Source of the DNA: Akkermansiaceae bacterium
Lineage (GTDB): Bacteria > Verrucomicrobiota > Verrucomicrobiia > Verrucomicrobiales > Akkermansiaceae
NCBI GenBank assembly: GCA_023301335.1
Contig: JALZVA010000110.1
Coordinates: forward strand, 1 to 6,536
DNA: 6,536 nucleotides
Direction: 5' to 3'
Both the position numbers and the translations under genes were made by a program. Shown here one piece after another: positions 4,337-6,536 of this stretch; positions within the stretch are counted from its first letter, which is position 1; each line of letters begins with the position of its first letter. A model generated the notes under the pieces. It saw nothing but the letters and a program-made list of their open reading frames with translations, ran no database searches and was not told the origin of the DNA.

Positions 4337-6536
4337 TCAAACAGATCTCTCCGTAGCTGCTCGTCTACCTTAAAGCCGTCTGTGGCACCATCTAGGATGT
4401 TATCGGCGATGGTGTTTTTCTTTGCCTGCATTTGCTGAATTCTTTGCTCCACTGTGCTTTCACAGATCAGTTTGTGCACGAAGACGGGTTTATCTTGGCC
4501 GATACGGTAGGCTCTATCGGTTGCTTGATTTTCTGCGGCGGGGTTCCACCAGGGGTCGTAGTGGATGACATTGTCTGCTCCTGTGAGTGTCAGGCCTGTT
4601 CCGCCGGCTTTGAGAGAGATGAGAAAGACCTCCCCTTCTCCGCCTTGGAATCGCTCTACTAGGTCCTGACGATTTTTGGTGGCTCCTGTCAACTTTAGGT
4701 AGCTGATCTCTTCTGATTTAAGGTATGCTTCAATCAGATCTAACATCGAGGTGAACTGTGAGAATATGAGGGTGCGGTGTCCCTCACTCCGCAAAGTGGT
4801 GAGGAGATCGATGAGATACTCAAACTTTCCTGACTGCGTGGCGTCTTGGTTATTTTCTAACAGAGATGGATGGCAGCAAATCTGGCGAAGCTTCAGTAGT
4901 GCGTCCAAGAAGATGATTTGTGCCTCTCTGCCTTTGGCTGCGAGCGCCTGCCGCACTTTCTTATCCATCGTTGCCCGCACAGTTTCGTAGAGGTCCTTTT
5001 GCTCGTTGGTCATCTGCACGGTGTGGACGATCTCTGTCTTCGGGGGGAGCTCCTTTGCTACAGCATGCTTGGTGCGGCGTAGGATGAGGGGGCCGACTCG
5101 GCGGTTGAGGCTATCTTTGGCTGATTGGTTTTGGGATTTTTCAATTGGGGTACGGTATGTTTCGTTAAAGGAGTCTTGTGCTCCGAGTAGCTCCGGCATT
5201 AGGAAGGACATCAGCGACCATAGCTCCCCTAGGTGGTTTTCCACTGGGGTGCCCGAAAGGCATAGTCGGTGATTCGAGTTTAGTCTCTTCACTGCTTGGC
5301 TCACTTGTGCCTGGGGATTTTTGATGTGTTGGGCTTCATCTAAGACGACGAGGTGGAATAGCTCTTTTTCAAATTTTTCAATGTCTCGATGGATAAGGGC
5401 ATAGGACGTCAGCACCACGTCAGCTTGTTGTATCTGAGCAAACAAGCCATGCCTACTGCCACCCTGTAATACTAAAACACTAAGCCCTTCTGTGAATTTA
5501 CTAATCTCTCTCTGCCAGTTCATCACCACACTGGTCGGGGCTATAACTAGGCTCGGGAGTGAGGTGTCTCTTCCCGAATCTTTCTCCGCAAGGATGTGGG
5601 CGATGGTTTGGAGTGTTTTCCCCAGCCCCATGTCATCGGCTAGAATGCCATTCAAGCGATGTTTAACAAGGAACTGCATCCAGCGAAAACCTTCCAGCTG
5701 ATAGGATCTTAAATCCGCATTCAATGAGGGGGGAGGATTCACTTCATCAACCAAACTCGCAGACTTCACTCGCTCCACCAATTCATCTAACACCTCTGGA
5801 CTATCTAACTCCAAACTATCATCCGAGGCTAACTGTGCGGCGTCGATCTCCCGGATCTTAATCGGCCCATCGTTAAATTTAAAGCTTATCAAATGCCCAA
5901 GTGTTGTGATCAGGTGACGAAATCTTCCCACGGGGACTGCTAGAGCCCTTCCATCTGGAAGAAAAATAAGAAACTCCTGTCCCTTCGGCATTCCCTCGGT
6001 CAGCTCCATGAAATCGTATTCTAACAAGGTTGCTAGAATCGGCTGAATCTCAAATTGTTCTCCATCGATCTCAAAGCCTGCGGAGAGTGAGAACCAGCCC
6101 TTCCCCTCTTCGACCATTTCAGCACGCCAGCCTTCTGCTTTAAATACTAAAGGTCTTAGGGCGACTTGATGAGAGAACTCTACGCTCCAGCCACGTTTCT
6201 CCAATGCTAGAGTCGCCTCATGTCTAAAGCGCTGCCAGTAGTAATCTGCTACGGGCCATTCTTTTTTATTAGGAGCCCAGCAGGTGGCCTCAACGGGAGC
6301 TTTCGCCAACTTTTTTAATGCCTGTGGAGGGTGTCCGCTGAAGGGTTGGAGATCTAAGGCGTAGAGGATATTCAGTGCGTCCATTTCCGCAGCACGGTTG
6401 CGCTTTACCTCTGAGGTGGGATAGTTCCCTGATGGTTCTAAGCTGAGCTCTATCTCATCATAGATAGCGTAAGCATGGGCGTAGAAATCTGGTATCCACG
6501 CATGCTCTTTAGTCTCTGGTTTTTTTTCGACACGGA
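4333..6536 (-). CDS. SNF2-family DEAD/DEAH helicase-like ATPase (5' end outside window)
   Basis: A large Swi2/Snf2-type ATPase, which translocates on double-stranded DNA and can remodel or displace bound proteins. Numbered from the internal Met at 6384: a helicase-associated N-terminal region spans about 1-215, a Q-like motif LRSYQLEGFRW 225-235, Walker A DDMGLGKT 250-257 (K256), DEAQ 349-352, SGTP 377-380, LRRTK 435-439, and the C-terminal helicase domain about 520-640 with SLKAGGTGLTLTGAD 590-604 and the motif VI arginines in QATDRAYRIGQ 620-630. Both RecA-like lobes look intact. The frame remains open upstream of that Met through 50 further codons to the window edge, including the sequences EHAWIPDFYAHAYAIYDE and NRAAE just before the Met. 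The true start is therefore outside and the gene is partial here. Bacterial members usually exceed 1000 residues and often carry an N-terminal SWIM zinc finger, not visible here. It is convergent with hydrolase 2, with interlocking stop codons, and is probably unrelated to the P450 module. Confidence 0.96.
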   Translation of the reverse strand, partial: RVEKKPETKEHAWIPDFYAHAYAIYDEIELSLEPSGNYPTSEVKRNRAAEMDALNILYALDLQPFSGHPPQALKKLAKAPVEATCWAPNKKEWPVADYYWQRFRHEATLALEKRGWSVEFSHQVALRPLVFKAEGWRAEMVEEGKGWFSLSAGFEIDGEQFEIQPILATLLEYDFMELTEGMPKGQEFLIFLPDGRALAVPVGRFRHLITTLGHLISFKFNDGPIKIREIDAAQLASDDSLELDSPEVLDELVERVKSASLVDEVNPPPSLNADLRSYQLEGFRWMQFLVKHRLNGILADDMGLGKTLQTIAHILAEKDSGRDTSLPSLVIAPTSVVMNWQREISKFTEGLSVLVLQGGSRHGLFAQIQQADVVLTSYALIHRDIEKFEKELFHLVVLDEAQHIKNPQAQVSQAVKRLNSNHRLCLSGTPVENHLGELWSLMSFLMPELLGAQDSFNETYRTPIEKSQNQSAKDSLNRRVGPLILRRTKHAVAKELPPKTEIVHTVQMTNEQKDLYETVRATMDKKVRQALAAKGREAQIIFLDALLKLRQICCHPSLLENNQDATQSGKFEYLIDLLTTLRSEGHRTLIFSQFTSMLDLIEAYLKSEEISYLKLTGATKNRQDLVERFQGGEGEVFLISLKAGGTGLTLTGADNVIHYDPWWNPAAENQATDRAYRIGQDKPVFVHKLICESTVEQRIQQMQAKKNTIADNILDGATDGFKVDEQLRRDLFD

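Noticed and set aside
4432..5701. Several plus-strand reading frames of 69-88 codons antisense to the SNF2 gene
   Set aside because: They lie opposite strongly conserved helicase motifs, have no start signals, and have compositions typical of antisense shadows.
4333..6536. SNF2 helicase with the P450 genes as an antiphage defence system
   Set aside because: Helicases of this type occur in some defence systems, but this one has the look of the common chromosomal form. It is convergent, not co-transcribed, and no nuclease, methylase or other defence partner is present.

Overview
The window holds four genes of a bacterial chromosome, about 92% coding: a putative membrane-anchored alpha/beta hydrolase on the minus strand (323-1492), a cytochrome P450 on the plus strand (1594-3078), a second hydrolase of the same family on the plus strand (3182-4336), and a large SNF2-family helicase on the minus strand (4333 to beyond the right edge). 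Compact spacing, the absence of introns and a bacterial-type SNF2 protein point to a bacterium. The two membrane segments in each hydrolase and the soluble P450 would suit a Gram-negative organism, but nothing here fixes the phylum. No rRNA, tRNA, transposase, CRISPR array or phage gene is visible.

Layout. Bases 1-322 contain no convincing gene: a GC-rich patch at the extreme left, then an AT-rich stretch with a clear minus-strand intrinsic terminator (256-275) that ends the first hydrolase transcript. The 101-bp gap at 1493-1593 is a divergent promoter region between the first hydrolase and the P450. The 103-bp gap at 3079-3181 separates the P450 from the second hydrolase. The second hydrolase and the SNF2 gene converge and their stop codons interlock in a single TTAG.

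The central observation is that the P450 is flanked by two diverged paralogues of one poorly characterised family. Both have an N-terminal G-F-D-P-R-G strand-loop, a two-helix membrane hairpin, and then a G-H-S-x-G nucleophile elbow. This hydrolase-P450-hydrolase arrangement suggests a small lipid- or ester-related oxidation module in which the P450 hydroxylates a hydrophobic substrate and the hydrolases release, transfer or process an acyl or ester partner at the membrane. That function is inference; the gene arrangement and motifs are read directly. No ferredoxin or reductase is present, so P450 electron partners must come from elsewhere.

None of the three module genes has a Shine-Dalgarno sequence at the expected distance. 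All three have a -10-like hexamer about 15-16 bases before the start codon, which would give leaders of roughly 10 bases. The SNF2 gene looks like ordinary chromosomal housekeeping and is probably unrelated to the module. Its reading frame stays open to the window edge, so its real start lies outside.
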